A stretch of DNA of 64,000 nucleotides, taken from Alistipes sp. (GTDB lineage: Bacteria > Bacteroidota > Bacteroidia > Bacteroidales > Rikenellaceae). The DNA lies in contig JAFQFV010000029.1 in assembly GCA_017398555.1 (NCBI GenBank), positions 18,856 to 82,855 of the forward strand, in the 5' to 3' direction. A model generated the notes under the pieces. It made no database searches and had not been told where the DNA came from. It worked only from the letters and a program-made list of their open reading frames with translations. Shown here in pieces: positions 52,180 through 61,464 of this stretch (its first letter is position 1; every line of letters starts with the position of its first letter). The position numbers and the translations under genes are program-made.

Positions 52180-53368
52180 AGTGCTCCTCTATTTTATCAA
52201 CAATCTTCTCGGCTACATCGGCCTTGCTCATCAGTGGCAGGGTTGTGCTGCCTGCGTGGTCGATAAAGGTCACCTTGTTTGTATCCACGCCAAAACCTGC
52301 ACCCTTGTCTGTGAGTGAGTTGAGTACGATAAAGTCGAGATTCTTACGAGATAATTTGCCCTGTGCGCTCTCCACTCCGGCATCACTCTCAAGGGCAAAG
52401 CCGATAAGAAGTCTGTCACCCTTTACAGCACCGAGTGCCGCAGCAATATCCTTCGTGCGGACAAGAGGGATAGACATATCGTCATCCGACTTCTTAATCT
52501 TGTGCTCGGCAATGGTTGCAGGGGTGTAGTCCGCCACTGCGGCACACATAATGGCACCATCGGCAGAGGCAAAAGCCGCTGTGGTAGCATCATACATCTG
52601 CGCTGCAGAGAGAATATCTACACGTTTGACACCCGCAGGTGTAGGGAGTGTGGTGCGACCTGTAACGAGTGTTACCTCGGCACCTCTTTGAGCCAACGAT
52701 GCGGCGATAGCGTAACCCATCTTGCCGGTAGAGTGGTTTGTGATGTAACGTACCGGGTCTATCGCCTCGATAGTAGCGCCCGCAGTTACAACGAAGTGCT
52801 TACCTTGCAGGCTCTTTTTTTTTTCGTCGGAAAGGGTGCTCTCAACAAGGGCGAGAATCTGCTCCGGCTCGGCCATACGACCCTTGCCTGTAAGTCCGCT
52901 GGCAAGTTCTCCTGCCGGAGAGTCGGCGATAATAACGCCGTGAGATTTAAGTGTAGCCAGATTTGTCTGGGTAGTGATGTGGGCAAACATATCGCAATCC
53001 ATCGCCGGAGCGATGATGGTCTTGCAACGAGCAGAGAGGTAGGTTGTCAGCAGCAGATTGTCGGCAACTCCTGTAGCCATCTTGGCAATAGTATTTGCCG
53101 TTGCCGGAGCAATGAGGTAGCAGTCTGCCCACTCGCCGAGGCTGATGTGTGAGTTCCACTCGCCATTTTCGGGGTTAAAGAACTCTACAAGAATAGGGTT
53201 CTTCGAGAGTGTAGCCATAGTGAGCGGCGTGATAAACTGCTTGGCTGTTGCGGTCATTACCACCTTAACCTCTGCACCTGCTGTGCGCAACAGACGACAC
53301 AGCACAGCCGCTTTATAAGCTGCTATGCTGCCCGTAACTCCTAAAAGTATGTGTTTGCCCTGTAACAT
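52163..53368 (-). CDS. coaBC: bifunctional CoaBC (PPC decarboxylase / PPC synthetase)
   Basis: From the ATG at 53368 the product is 401 residues. The CoaC half (about 1-180) has GVTGSIAAYKA, the catalytic His of SHISLGEWAD, APAMDCDMF, and GELASGLTGKGRMAEP in the substrate flap, where the E. coli enzyme has Cys158 (LACG) but this one has Ser. The CoaB half (about 185-400) has VTAGATIEAIDPVRYITN, MCAAVADYTP and KIKKSD. It makes 4'-phosphopantetheine from phosphopantothenate and cysteine. The longer frame was rejected because it reads into the upstream rpoZ gene. Confidence 0.93.
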   Translation of the reverse strand: MLQGKHILLGVTGSIAAYKAAVLCRLLRTAGAEVKVVMTATAKQFITPLTMATLSKNPILVEFFNPENGEWNSHISLGEWADCYLIAPATANTIAKMATGVADNLLLTTYLSARCKTIIAPAMDCDMFAHITTQTNLATLKSHGVIIADSPAGELASGLTGKGRMAEPEQILALVESTLSDEKKKSLQGKHFVVTAGATIEAIDPVRYITNHSTGKMGYAIAASLAQRGAEVTLVTGRTTLPTPAGVKRVDILSAAQMYDATTAAFASADGAIMCAAVADYTPATIAEHKIKKSDDDMSIPLVRTKDIAAALGAVKGDRLLIGFALESDAGVESAQGKLSRKNLDFIVLNSLTDKGAGFGVDTNKVTFIDHAGSTTLPLMSKADVAEKIVDKIEEHYATHP

Positions 53369-53369
53369 A

Positions 53370-53693
53370 CTACTTATCTGACTCGCGGTAGTAGAGCTCG
53401 CCATCGAGGAACTCCTCAGTTGCAATGATTGCAGGCTTTGGCAGACGCTCATAGTAACGAGAGATCTCGATCTGCTCGCGGTTCTCGAATGTCTCCTCCA
53501 TTGTGTCGGCTGTAGATGCAGATGTAGCGAAGTCAGCGAGCTTCTTGTTCAGCTCCTGCTTGAGCTCTGCTGCAATGTGGTTTGCACGACGAGCAATGAT
53601 GTTGATGCTCTTATAGACATTGCCTGTCTCTGGGTCAAAGTCTGAGAGCTTACGGGTTACCGTGTTGTTGGGAATGTTCTTCTTAATTTCCAT
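53370..53693 (-). CDS. rpoZ: RNA polymerase omega subunit, Bacteroidetes Rpb6-like form
   Basis: The 107-residue protein has NTVTRKLSDFDPETGNVYKSI, IIARRANHIAAELK and ENREQIEISRYYERLPKP. These match the omega/Rpb6-like RNA polymerase subunit of Bacteroidetes, with the YExLPKP tail that lies on beta'. It stabilises beta' in the core enzyme. It sits between bamD and coaBC, its stop one base before the coaBC ATG, the same gene order as in many Bacteroidetes. Confidence 0.88.
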   Translation of the reverse strand: MEIKKNIPNNTVTRKLSDFDPETGNVYKSINIIARRANHIAAELKQELNKKLADFATSASTADTMEETFENREQIEISRYYERLPKPAIIATEEFLDGELYYRESDK

Positions 53694-53740
53694 TGTGATA
53701 CGGTTTTGAATTTTATATTGTTATCTTCTTTTTTTCGGTT

Positions 53741-54550
53741 CTACTCTACCTTGTTCTTGTCGATAAAGTCCTTCGCCTCCTTGAAGTAGCGATCAAGCTC
53801 CTTGATATGCTCCGAGTTAGGATACTCCTCGATAAATGAGTAGTATGAGTCGAGCATAGCCATATAACGGTCTGCCTGCTTCTCGGCCACAGAGTCGTGA
53901 GCCAAACGGTAGTTCGATACTACGATGTAGTACATAATCTGCTCGCGGTATGTGGTGTTGTCGTAGTTCTTCAGCGCATTCTTGAAGGCTACTACGGCAG
54001 ACTTGTAACGCTGCACCTTGAAGTATGCGTAGGCGTTAAGGAAGTTCTTCTCGTGCAGACGAGCTGTCAGCTCCTCGATAATCTGGCGGAATGGCTCTAC
54101 ACGCTCAGAGTTTGGATAGCGCTCGATGAAGGTGTTGAGTGTAACGATAGCCTTTGCGGTCTGTGTCTGGTCACGAGTAGGCTCCGGAGAGAGATAATAC
54201 TCACAGAGAGCGAACATACCCTCGGCATCCTCGATAAATGTAGAGCGGCCGAACTTGCGACGGAACTCGTCAAGCTGAGCCGATGCGTCGTGGTAATCGC
54301 GAGACTTGAACTTGCTTCGAGCAGAGAAGAAAGCGATGCTATCCTCACGCTCTGAACCGATATAGTAGCCGGCGCAAGCGTCAAACATATCGCTGGCACG
54401 AGTCCACTTCTCCGCATTGTAGAGCTTGAGTGCAGTGTTGTATATCAACTCCGGGTCACCACTCTTGGCAACCTTGCTCAAACCTGAACAGGAGAAAAAC
54501 ATAGCCGCTATGGCTGCAATAATGATTAAATTCTGTGTAAATCTTTTCAT
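53741..54550 (-). CDS. bamD: BamD lipoprotein (YfiO family)
   Basis: From the ATG at 54550 the product is 269 residues with a lipoprotein signal (AAMFFSCSG) and about five TPR repeats: YNTALKLYNAEKWTRASDMF, FKSRDYHDASAQLDEF, FIERYPNSERVEPFRQIIEEL, YFKVQRYKSAVVAFKNAL, YYSFIEEYPNSEHIKELD. It docks on BamA POTRA5 and helps recruit outer-membrane substrates. The upstream in-frame ATG at 54586 gives an implausible N-terminus before the signal. Confidence 0.92.
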   Translation of the reverse strand: MKRFTQNLIIIAAIAAMFFSCSGLSKVAKSGDPELIYNTALKLYNAEKWTRASDMFDACAGYYIGSEREDSIAFFSARSKFKSRDYHDASAQLDEFRRKFGRSTFIEDAEGMFALCEYYLSPEPTRDQTQTAKAIVTLNTFIERYPNSERVEPFRQIIEELTARLHEKNFLNAYAYFKVQRYKSAVVAFKNALKNYDNTTYREQIMYYIVVSNYRLAHDSVAEKQADRYMAMLDSYYSFIEEYPNSEHIKELDRYFKEAKDFIDKNKVE

Positions 54551-54724
54551 CTCAAAAAAGTTGCGCGCGTACGCTCGCGGGTACATACGGCGATATAATC
54601 GCGCAAAGTTACGAAAGATTTAACGAAAAACCAAAAAGATTATTGTTTTATTCGCTGATAACTTCTCTTGTGTCATAAGTTGGCATATACAGCCCCATAT
54701 TTTTGTGCCAAATTCTATTTGGTT

Positions 54725-55033
54725 ATGTGTGAAAGTATAAAATTGAACAGCGAGATTCTCGCAGGGAAGGAGTATCTCTATGCAGCGCGTTTTAAGCTCT
54801 TTGTTACGCTGCTCTTTTTGGCAAGTCAGGGTGATTGTGTGGTGGATGGCGTGACTCTGAAACGGGGCGAATTGGTCACCTCATTTAGAGCTCTTGCCGA
54901 GCGGGCATCGCTCACCCTAAAACAGGTAAGGGCGGGGCTTGCGGCGCTGAAAAAAGCGGGCGCGATAGAGGTGCGTTCCTCTGCGCGATATACAGTTGTA
55001 AGTATTTGTGAATTTGATAGTTATATGGTTTAA
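54725..55033 (+). CDS. small winged-helix-like protein, phage-type
   Basis: The 102-residue product (ATG at 54725) begins MCESIKLNSEILAGKEYLYA and has a helix-turn-helix pattern in the middle (RALAERASLTLKQVRAGLAA) followed by KKAGAIEVRSSARYTVV, a wing. The layout resembles the DNA-binding half of phage or conjugative-element replication-initiation proteins (DnaD-like). It stops 4 bp before the next gene. The two genes stand alone in the plus direction between minus-strand operons, suggesting a phage remnant. Confidence 0.65.
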   Translation: MCESIKLNSEILAGKEYLYAARFKLFVTLLFLASQGDCVVDGVTLKRGELVTSFRALAERASLTLKQVRAGLAALKKAGAIEVRSSARYTVVSICEFDSYMV

Positions 55034-55037
55034 GAAT

Positions 55038-55625
55038 ATGAAAAAGTATCTGTTTATCTATGCCGTTTTGACTACGGTAATAATTGTTGTCGGAGGCCGC
55101 ATAATGTGGGGCGAAAACGAGCGCCAAAAGAGCAATAACAGTGCCCTTATGCAGAGCGTGGAGCACTATCGAACCAAGGCCGATGAGTCGGCAGCCTCGG
55201 TGCAGATTTTGCGCCTTCGATGTGGGGAGTTTGAGGAGCTCCGAGCGGCTGATGCCGAGAAGATTCGCCAGATGGGGCTTAAAATTCGCCGCCTTGAGAG
55301 CGCGGCAAAGAGTGTGTCGCAACTGCAACTGCAGGCTGCAGCACCTATAAGGGATACGGTGATTATTCGTGATACGGTCGAGGTGGTCGATACCCTCCGC
55401 CTCTTCCGCTGGCAGGATAGCTGGGTTACGATTGATGGTGTAATAGACAGAGATTCAGTGGTTTGCAACCTGCGTAGTGTCGATACCCTCCGCCAAACCA
55501 TCTACCGCGTTCCCCGCCGATTTTGGTTTATAAAGTTCGGCACAAAGGCTCTGCGTCAGCATATCGTGAGCAGCAATCCCCACTCGGAAATTGTCTATAC
55601 GGAGTATGTAAAGATAGAAAAATAA
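55038..55625 (+). CDS. membrane-anchored coiled-coil protein (DUF6549-like)
   Basis: From the ATG at 55038 the 195-residue protein has one N-terminal membrane span (about 3-22), a coiled coil (about 30-100), a repeat-like IRDTVIIRDTVEVVDTLRLF (about 112-131), WQDSWVTIDGVIDRDSV and a basic RRFWFIKFGTKALRQHI followed by EIVYTEYVKIEK. I recall this pattern from the Bacteroidales DUF6549 family found in prophage lysis regions. A spanin-like or tail-associated role is possible; no lysin gene is present. Start was set after the preceding stop. Confidence 0.65.
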   Translation: MKKYLFIYAVLTTVIIVVGGRIMWGENERQKSNNSALMQSVEHYRTKADESAASVQILRLRCGEFEELRAADAEKIRQMGLKIRRLESAAKSVSQLQLQAAAPIRDTVIIRDTVEVVDTLRLFRWQDSWVTIDGVIDRDSVVCNLRSVDTLRQTIYRVPRRFWFIKFGTKALRQHIVSSNPHSEIVYTEYVKIEK

Positions 55626-55647
55626 GGGGCTGCTTTTGCAACCCCTT
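55616..55647 (-). terminator. intrinsic terminator of the efflux operon
   Basis: On minus, AAGGGGTTGC-AAAA-GCAGCCCCTT is followed by ATTTTT. The plus strand lacks a T-tract. Confidence 0.75.
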
Positions 55648-55668
55648 TATATGAAAAAAGTATTTTAA

Positions 55669-57048
55669 CTATCTCTTCGACTTTTTCTCTCGTTTTGGCA
55701 GTGTCGAGATATCCTCGGTGCTATCTACTCCGCCACCCAGTGCGCGGTAGAGGTTGATAACGCCCTGAATTTCATCAAACTTATCGTTTATCTGCGAGAG
55801 CTGTGCCGAGAGCAGTTTCTGCTGCGCGGTAAGCACCTCAAGATATGTCGATTCGGAGTGGCTCATCAGCTGTCGAGTACTATTGACAGCATTCTCAAGA
55901 GAGGTAATCTGCTGCTTGCGAATATCGCGCTTATCGCGTGCGGTTTGACACTTCGCAATGGCATCATTCACCTCATTTCCCGCTGTAAGAAGGGTATATT
56001 TGAAGGCAATTAACGCCTGCTCCTGCTCCGCCTTGGCAATCTTCAGACGAGCCTGCTTGCTGCCGGCATTGAAGATTGTTGCCGAGAGATTTGCCGCCAC
56101 GGATGCCAACAATTCACTGAAGATAGAGGCTACATCGAGTGAGCCGTTAATCATCAGCGACGGTATAAATGCACCGCGAGCCATATTGGTTGCATAGAAG
56201 GCCTGCTCGAGCTGCTTCTCTGCGCTACGCACATCGGGACGACGGGAGAGGAGTTGCGAAGGTGTGCCTACGCTGAGCGGAATATCAAAATTCTGGTCGT
56301 GTATCGAGCCACGCTCAAAGTGCTGTGGTGTTGTGCCGAGCAGCAACGCAAGGGCATTTTCAGCCTTGACGATGTTGTACTGCAGTGTCAGCAGCGAGGC
56401 GTCAATCTCAAGACTATTTGCCTCGGTCTGTGCCACGGCAGCCTCATTGGTCATACCGGCGAGCTTCATCGCCTTCATGATGCGGACATTCTCCTTCCAC
56501 GATGCGGCAGTAGAGCGTGAGATAGCCAACTGAGCATCGAGCATCAGCAGCGTGTAGTAGCTGTTGGTGATGGCGGAGATGAGCGAGGTCTGAACGCTCT
56601 GACGATAGAGGCGACTCTGCTCATAAGCCGACTGTGCGCTACGCTTGTTGTTGAGAATTTTACCTGTGATGTCAATCTCCCAACTTGCTACGACAGGGAC
56701 GGAGTAACTGCTTGATGGAGCGGTACTTGCCTGATATGACGGATCGAACGAAAAGCCCGGAATAAAGGCGAGTTTTGCACTTCTCAGAGTAGCCTCGGCA
56801 GAGTTAATTCTCTGGGCTGCAATCTGCATATCAGGGTTGTTTTGCAGGCCCTGCTCGATGAGTTTTTGCAGATATTTATCTGTGAAAAACTCCTGCCAAC
56901 CGATGTCGGCAATAGTCACCGTATCGGTTGTTGTGACACTATCTCCAAAGAGATTTTCGGTTGAGATTTCAGGGCGAGAGTACCTCTGAAATACCGAACA
57001 ACTCGTAGTGACAAGTGTTGCGATAAGAATATATAGTACCTTTTTCAT
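55669..57048 (-). CDS. TolC/OprM-family outer-membrane efflux channel
   Basis: The 459-residue protein has a lipoprotein signal (TLVTTSCSV) and two OEP repeats (about 60-245 and 265-440), with NPDMQIAAQRINSAEATLRSAKLAFIPG-type (parts near 72-99) and RRPDVRSAEKQLEQAFYATNMARGAFIP-type (parts near 268-296) NodT landmarks. It forms the trimeric exit duct for the RND pump encoded directly upstream; the start overlaps the pump's stop by one base. Confidence 0.92.
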   Translation of the reverse strand: MKKVLYILIATLVTTSCSVFQRYSRPEISTENLFGDSVTTTDTVTIADIGWQEFFTDKYLQKLIEQGLQNNPDMQIAAQRINSAEATLRSAKLAFIPGFSFDPSYQASTAPSSSYSVPVVASWEIDITGKILNNKRSAQSAYEQSRLYRQSVQTSLISAITNSYYTLLMLDAQLAISRSTAASWKENVRIMKAMKLAGMTNEAAVAQTEANSLEIDASLLTLQYNIVKAENALALLLGTTPQHFERGSIHDQNFDIPLSVGTPSQLLSRRPDVRSAEKQLEQAFYATNMARGAFIPSLMINGSLDVASIFSELLASVAANLSATIFNAGSKQARLKIAKAEQEQALIAFKYTLLTAGNEVNDAIAKCQTARDKRDIRKQQITSLENAVNSTRQLMSHSESTYLEVLTAQQKLLSAQLSQINDKFDEIQGVINLYRALGGGVDSTEDISTLPKREKKSKR

Positions 57049-60000
57049 TACTCTACTTTTTTAGGTTTAACAACTCTCTCCTGAATAGTCTGGAAGACGA
57101 TAAACAGAGCAGGAACGAGGAAAATTAGCGCCAACGTTCCGACAACCATACCGCCCACAACGCCGGCACCGAGCGTGTTGTTACCATTTGCACCGACACC
57201 TGTCGAGAACATAAGCGGAATCATACCGAATACCATTGTAAGCACGGTCATCATAATCGGGCGGAAACGCTCTCTACTTGCCTCGTATGCCGCCTCAAAT
57301 ATCGACAATCCCTGACGACGGCGCTCGGCTGCATACTCTGTAATCAGGATGGCAGTCTTGGAGAGCAGACCGATAAGCATAATAAGTCCTGTCTGCAGGT
57401 AGATGTTGTTCTCCAGACCCATCATATTGGCAAAGGCGAAGCTGCCAAACAGACCGATAGGCACGGTGAGAATAACGGCAAACGGAATGAAGAAACTCTC
57501 GTACAACGCACATAGTATCAGGTATATAAGGGCGATACAGATAACGAAGATAATCGCCGTATTATTACCACTTGCAGCCTCCTCGCGGGCAATACCGCCG
57601 AAGTCGAAACCATATCCGATAGGCAGTATATCCTTCGCCACCTCATTGACCGCTTTAATGGCATCACCCGAAGAGTAGCCATCTGCAGCACGGCCGTTGA
57701 TAGAGATTGACGGGAACATATTGAATCGAGAGAGGTTCTCCGGTGCATAAATCTTCTTCAGGGTCACAAATTGGCTGATAGGGGCCATATCGTCACCGAT
57801 GCGGATGAAGATATTATTGAGTGTCTGCAGATCGACACGATAGCGAGGATCTGCCTGCACCTGCACCTGATAGAGTTTGGTAAAGCGGTTGAAACGTGTT
57901 GATAGACGACCTCCATAGTAGCCGTTGAGGATGTTGAGCACATCCTTTGGAGATGTTCCGGCACGCTTACACTTTACAGCATCCACATCAATCTGATACT
58001 GAGGGAATTTCGGGTTGAACGATGTTCGTGCCGAGCCGATTTCTGGACGGTCGTTGAGCTCTGCCACGAACATATTCACAACATCCGCCAAATCCTCAAT
58101 CGAGCCACCCTTACGGTCCTGAATATGGAGCTCAAAACCGTTTGTCGCACCATAGCCCGGAATCATCGCCGGTGAGGTGGTGAAGATGGTCGCATCATTG
58201 ATATTTGTGGAGTACTCCTTAATGCGGTCCATAATGTCGAACACGCTGTGCTCCTTGCCTTTACGCTCGTCCCAATGCTTAAGACGGAGTGTAAAGTTAC
58301 CGTATGAGGTACCCGCACCGGTTGTCATACCGAAACCTGCCATATTGAGGTAGGCGTGACACTCGTCGATGTTGCTGACAATATCGCGGTCGATACGGTT
58401 CATAACCTCCTTTGTGTGGGCAAGTGAGCTACCCGGAGCAGTCGATACGTCAATACGCACTGTTCCGATATCCTCACGCGGAATAAGACCGGTCTTTGTG
58501 ATGTTCATAAAATAGACCAAAAGGCCCATACCCGCAACGACCACAACGCCCGTTAAAGCCTTATGACGCAGGAAGAAACTTACCCCCTTCAGGTAGCGGT
58601 TTGTAATGGCGTTAAAGCTGCTCTCGAAGGCATCAGACAGACGCCTCTTCAGTGAGCGCTTAACGACATTTCCATTCTCGTCTGTCGGCTTGAGCAACAT
58701 AGCACAGAGCGCAGGGCTGAGTGTGAGCGCATTAATTGCCGAGATACCCACCGCAACGGCCATAGTAAGACCAAACTGAGTATAGAAGATACCCGAAGTT
58801 CCGCCCATCAGCGAAACAGGGATAAATACCGCCATAAATACGAGGGTAGAGGTGATAAGCGCCGAAGTTACGCTGTGCATAGCATCTACGGCAGCGCTGT
58901 GAGCACTCTTATAACCCGCCTCAAACTTACTCTGCACCGCCTCCACAACGATAATGGCATCATCTACAACCACACCGATAGAGAGCACCAACGCAAAGAG
59001 TGTGAGCAGGTTAATCGAGAAGCCGAAGAAGAAGAGGAACATAAATGTTCCGACAAGTGACACGATAGTTGCCACTAACGGGATGAGTGTTGCTCGGAAT
59101 TTTCTCAAGAAGACGAATACCACCAAGATTACCAGCACAATAGCCTCCAACAGCGTTCTGAGTACGTTGTTGATAGAGGCGTAGAGGAAGTCGTTCGAGC
59201 TTGAGAGGACAACCATCTCCAAATCCTTCGGGAAATCCTCTTTTGCCTTCTCAAGGTAGGCATCAATCTGCTTGATAACCTCGGTTGCATTTGAACCGGG
59301 GGTCTGATAGACGCTGAAAGATGTACCCGGCGAGCCATTTACCTCACCGATATATTGGTAAGACTGTGTACCCAACTCAATCTCGGCAATATCCTTAAGG
59401 CGCAACACCTCGCCATTTGAGAGTGCGCGAATAACGATATTCTCGAACTGCTCAGGGGTCTCCAAACGACCCTTGTAGCGCATCGCATATTGGAAGGTCT
59501 GATTTGAGTTCTCGCCAAGGGCACCCGTTGCCGCCTCGATATTCTGCTCGGCAAGAGCGTTTGAAATATCGGCAGGGATGAGCTTATACTGCGCCATGAC
59601 ATCAGGCTTGAGCCAGATACGCATACTGTAGTCTGCACCACGCACATCGACATCACCTACACCCGGGATACGGGAGATAGCCGGCACAAGGTTAATCTTG
59701 ATATAGTTGGCGATAAATGTACGGTCGTATGTGCCATTGGGGCTATATACGGCAATCTGCTCAAGGATATTTGTCTGTCGCTTACGCACGGTAACACCCA
59801 CATCTGTCACCTCGGATGGCAGCTGACGGGTGGCACGAGAGACGCAGTTCTGTACATTGACTGCCGCCATATCGGGGTTTGTGCCCTGCTTGAAATAGAC
59901 CGCAATACTTGCGCTACCGTTGTTTGTCGCGCTTGAGGTCATGTAGGTCATGTTCTCCACACCGTTGATAGCCTCCTCAAGAGGTACGACAACGGCCTTC

Positions 60001-60176
60001 TGAACGGTCTCGGCACTTGCGCCTGCGTAGGAAGCCTGCACGCGGATTGTTGGCGGTGCAATGTTCGGATAACGCTCAATCGGCAGCACTGCAAGTCCGA
60101 TAATTCCACCCAAAACGATGATGATGGAGATTACCGATGATAGTACGGGACGATCGATAAAGGTTTTGATATTCAT
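57048..60176 (-). CDS. RND efflux pump, AcrB/HAE1 type
   Basis: The 1042-residue inner-membrane pump has 12 helices and two large periplasmic loops. It starts MNIKTFIDRPVLSSVISIIIVLGG, has the proton-relay Asp pair in helix 4 (VVDDAIIVVEA), NAGSGIPR-equivalent GLIPREDIG after helix 7, and SKTAILITEYAAERRR in helix 10. HAE1 pumps export lipophilic drugs, bile salts and dyes with the adaptor encoded 5 bp upstream and the TolC protein downstream. No local regulator gene is present. Confidence 0.95.
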   Translation of the reverse strand: MNIKTFIDRPVLSSVISIIIVLGGIIGLAVLPIERYPNIAPPTIRVQASYAGASAETVQKAVVVPLEEAINGVENMTYMTSSATNNGSASIAVYFKQGTNPDMAAVNVQNCVSRATRQLPSEVTDVGVTVRKRQTNILEQIAVYSPNGTYDRTFIANYIKINLVPAISRIPGVGDVDVRGADYSMRIWLKPDVMAQYKLIPADISNALAEQNIEAATGALGENSNQTFQYAMRYKGRLETPEQFENIVIRALSNGEVLRLKDIAEIELGTQSYQYIGEVNGSPGTSFSVYQTPGSNATEVIKQIDAYLEKAKEDFPKDLEMVVLSSSNDFLYASINNVLRTLLEAIVLVILVVFVFLRKFRATLIPLVATIVSLVGTFMFLFFFGFSINLLTLFALVLSIGVVVDDAIIVVEAVQSKFEAGYKSAHSAAVDAMHSVTSALITSTLVFMAVFIPVSLMGGTSGIFYTQFGLTMAVAVGISAINALTLSPALCAMLLKPTDENGNVVKRSLKRRLSDAFESSFNAITNRYLKGVSFFLRHKALTGVVVVAGMGLLVYFMNITKTGLIPREDIGTVRIDVSTAPGSSLAHTKEVMNRIDRDIVSNIDECHAYLNMAGFGMTTGAGTSYGNFTLRLKHWDERKGKEHSVFDIMDRIKEYSTNINDATIFTTSPAMIPGYGATNGFELHIQDRKGGSIEDLADVVNMFVAELNDRPEIGSARTSFNPKFPQYQIDVDAVKCKRAGTSPKDVLNILNGYYGGRLSTRFNRFTKLYQVQVQADPRYRVDLQTLNNIFIRIGDDMAPISQFVTLKKIYAPENLSRFNMFPSISINGRAADGYSSGDAIKAVNEVAKDILPIGYGFDFGGIAREEAASGNNTAIIFVICIALIYLILCALYESFFIPFAVILTVPIGLFGSFAFANMMGLENNIYLQTGLIMLIGLLSKTAILITEYAAERRRQGLSIFEAAYEASRERFRPIMMTVLTMVFGMIPLMFSTGVGANGNNTLGAGVVGGMVVGTLALIFLVPALFIVFQTIQERVVKPKKVE

Positions 60177-60181
60177 AGCTA

Positions 60182-61303
60182 CTACTCCTCTGCTTTAACA
60201 ACTTGCTTAATCTTAACAGGATTGCCGTCACGCAGCAGACCAACACCCTCGACTACGATTGTATCGCCCTTCTCCAGACCGCTCTCAACGACATACTCTC
60301 TACCGTTGCTGATGTTGAACACGCCGATAATCTTGCTCGATGCCTTGCCATTCTTGACGGTATAGACGTAGATTTTGTCCTGAATCTCGTATGTAGCTGA
60401 CTGCGGAATTACGATACAACCCTCGGCCTTGTGTGGCAGGATAATGTTGCCCGAACCGCCGGAGAGCAACAGACGACGATAGTTAGGGAACTTCGCACGA
60501 ACGGTCACAGAGCCGGTTGTAGGGTCGATAATACCAGAGATAGCCTCGATGCGACCCTTGTCCTTGTAGATAGTTCCGTCGCTGAGCTGCAACTCGATAG
60601 ATGGCATAGCCTTGAGCGCTGCATCGAGTGAGCCGTGCTCACGAGTAAGCGAGAGCACCTGCGACTCGGACATGGAGAAATAGACATACATCTCCGAGTT
60701 GTCCGAAACAGAGGTCATCGGAGTCTGGTCAGATGGGCTTACAAGGGTACCTACGCGGAATGGGAGGGTGCCGATTACGCCATCTGCAGGTGACTTAACC
60801 AATGTGTAAGAGAGGTTGTTGCGAGCATTTATCTCGTTAGCCTTCGCCTGTGCGAGTGTTGCGCGCTGTGATGCCAACTGCATCTTGGCCATGTTCAGGT
60901 CAAACTCCGAGATGATGTTCTGCTTGAAGAGCTGCTCCTTGCTCGAAGTTGTCAGCTCGGCAGCATCTACGGCAGCCTGCGCCACATCGACATTAGCAAT
61001 GGCGGTCTGTAGCGCCGCCTGATAAGGGGCCTGGTCGATGGTAAAGAGGGTCTGGTTGCGCTTTACAAGCGAGCCCTCCTTGACATGTACCTCGGTGATG
61101 TAACCCTGCACCTTCGGGCGGATATCGATATCCTGCTTACCCTGAATGGTTGCCGAGTAGGTCGATGTGAGCTTTCGTGAGGTCGGCTCCAAAATCATTA
61201 CGTTGTACTCGCGAGTACGCTTTGTGCTCTTCTCCTCCTCACAGCCGACAGCAACTGCGAGCAGTGAGAGTAGGACAAATAGTGTTGAAAAGTTAGTTTT
61301 CAT
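60182..61303 (-). CDS. RND periplasmic adaptor protein (AcrA type)
   Basis: The 373-residue lipoprotein (LLAVAVGCEE, Cys21) has the MFP order: beta-barrel strand and lipoyl half (IRPKVQGYITEVHVKEGSLVKRNQ-type, about 62-85), coiled-coil hairpin (about 95-165), lipoyl half 2 (VKSPADGVIGTLPFRVGTLV) and membrane-proximal barrel (about 190-365). It links the pump to the outer-membrane channel. It heads the three-gene operon. An inverted repeat TTACAC-TAC-GTGTAA lies 54 bp upstream. Confidence 0.93.
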   Translation of the reverse strand: MKTNFSTLFVLLSLLAVAVGCEEEKSTKRTREYNVMILEPTSRKLTSTYSATIQGKQDIDIRPKVQGYITEVHVKEGSLVKRNQTLFTIDQAPYQAALQTAIANVDVAQAAVDAAELTTSSKEQLFKQNIISEFDLNMAKMQLASQRATLAQAKANEINARNNLSYTLVKSPADGVIGTLPFRVGTLVSPSDQTPMTSVSDNSEMYVYFSMSESQVLSLTREHGSLDAALKAMPSIELQLSDGTIYKDKGRIEAISGIIDPTTGSVTVRAKFPNYRRLLLSGGSGNIILPHKAEGCIVIPQSATYEIQDKIYVYTVKNGKASSKIIGVFNISNGREYVVESGLEKGDTIVVEGVGLLRDGNPVKIKQVVKAEE

Positions 61304-61351
61304 GTTAGTTTATATTTTGCTATTGTTTGCAATATTGAGTCATCAACCACT

Positions 61352-61371
61352 AAAAGTTACACTACGTGTAA
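61352..61371 (-). promoter_or_regulatory. candidate promoter/operator of the efflux operon
   Basis: A minus-strand TAACTTTT (61352-61359, one mismatch to TAnnTTTG) overlaps the inverted repeat TTACAC-TAC-GTGTAA (61357-61371). This could be the binding site of an unlinked regulator. There is no clear -33 element. Confidence 0.3.
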
Positions 61372-61386
61372 AACCTCACGAAGTTA

Positions 61387-61426
61387 TAAAAAAATAGCCA
61401 CTTCACCAAAATTGTTCGGTGAAGTG
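61387..61426 (-). terminator. intrinsic terminator of gph
   Basis: CACTTCACC with GGTGAAGTG (61399-61426) and, on minus, GCTA then T7 after the stem. Confidence 0.75.
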
Positions 61427-61464
61427 ACCAAAAACGGGTGTGAAATGACTATAACGGGTTTGAA

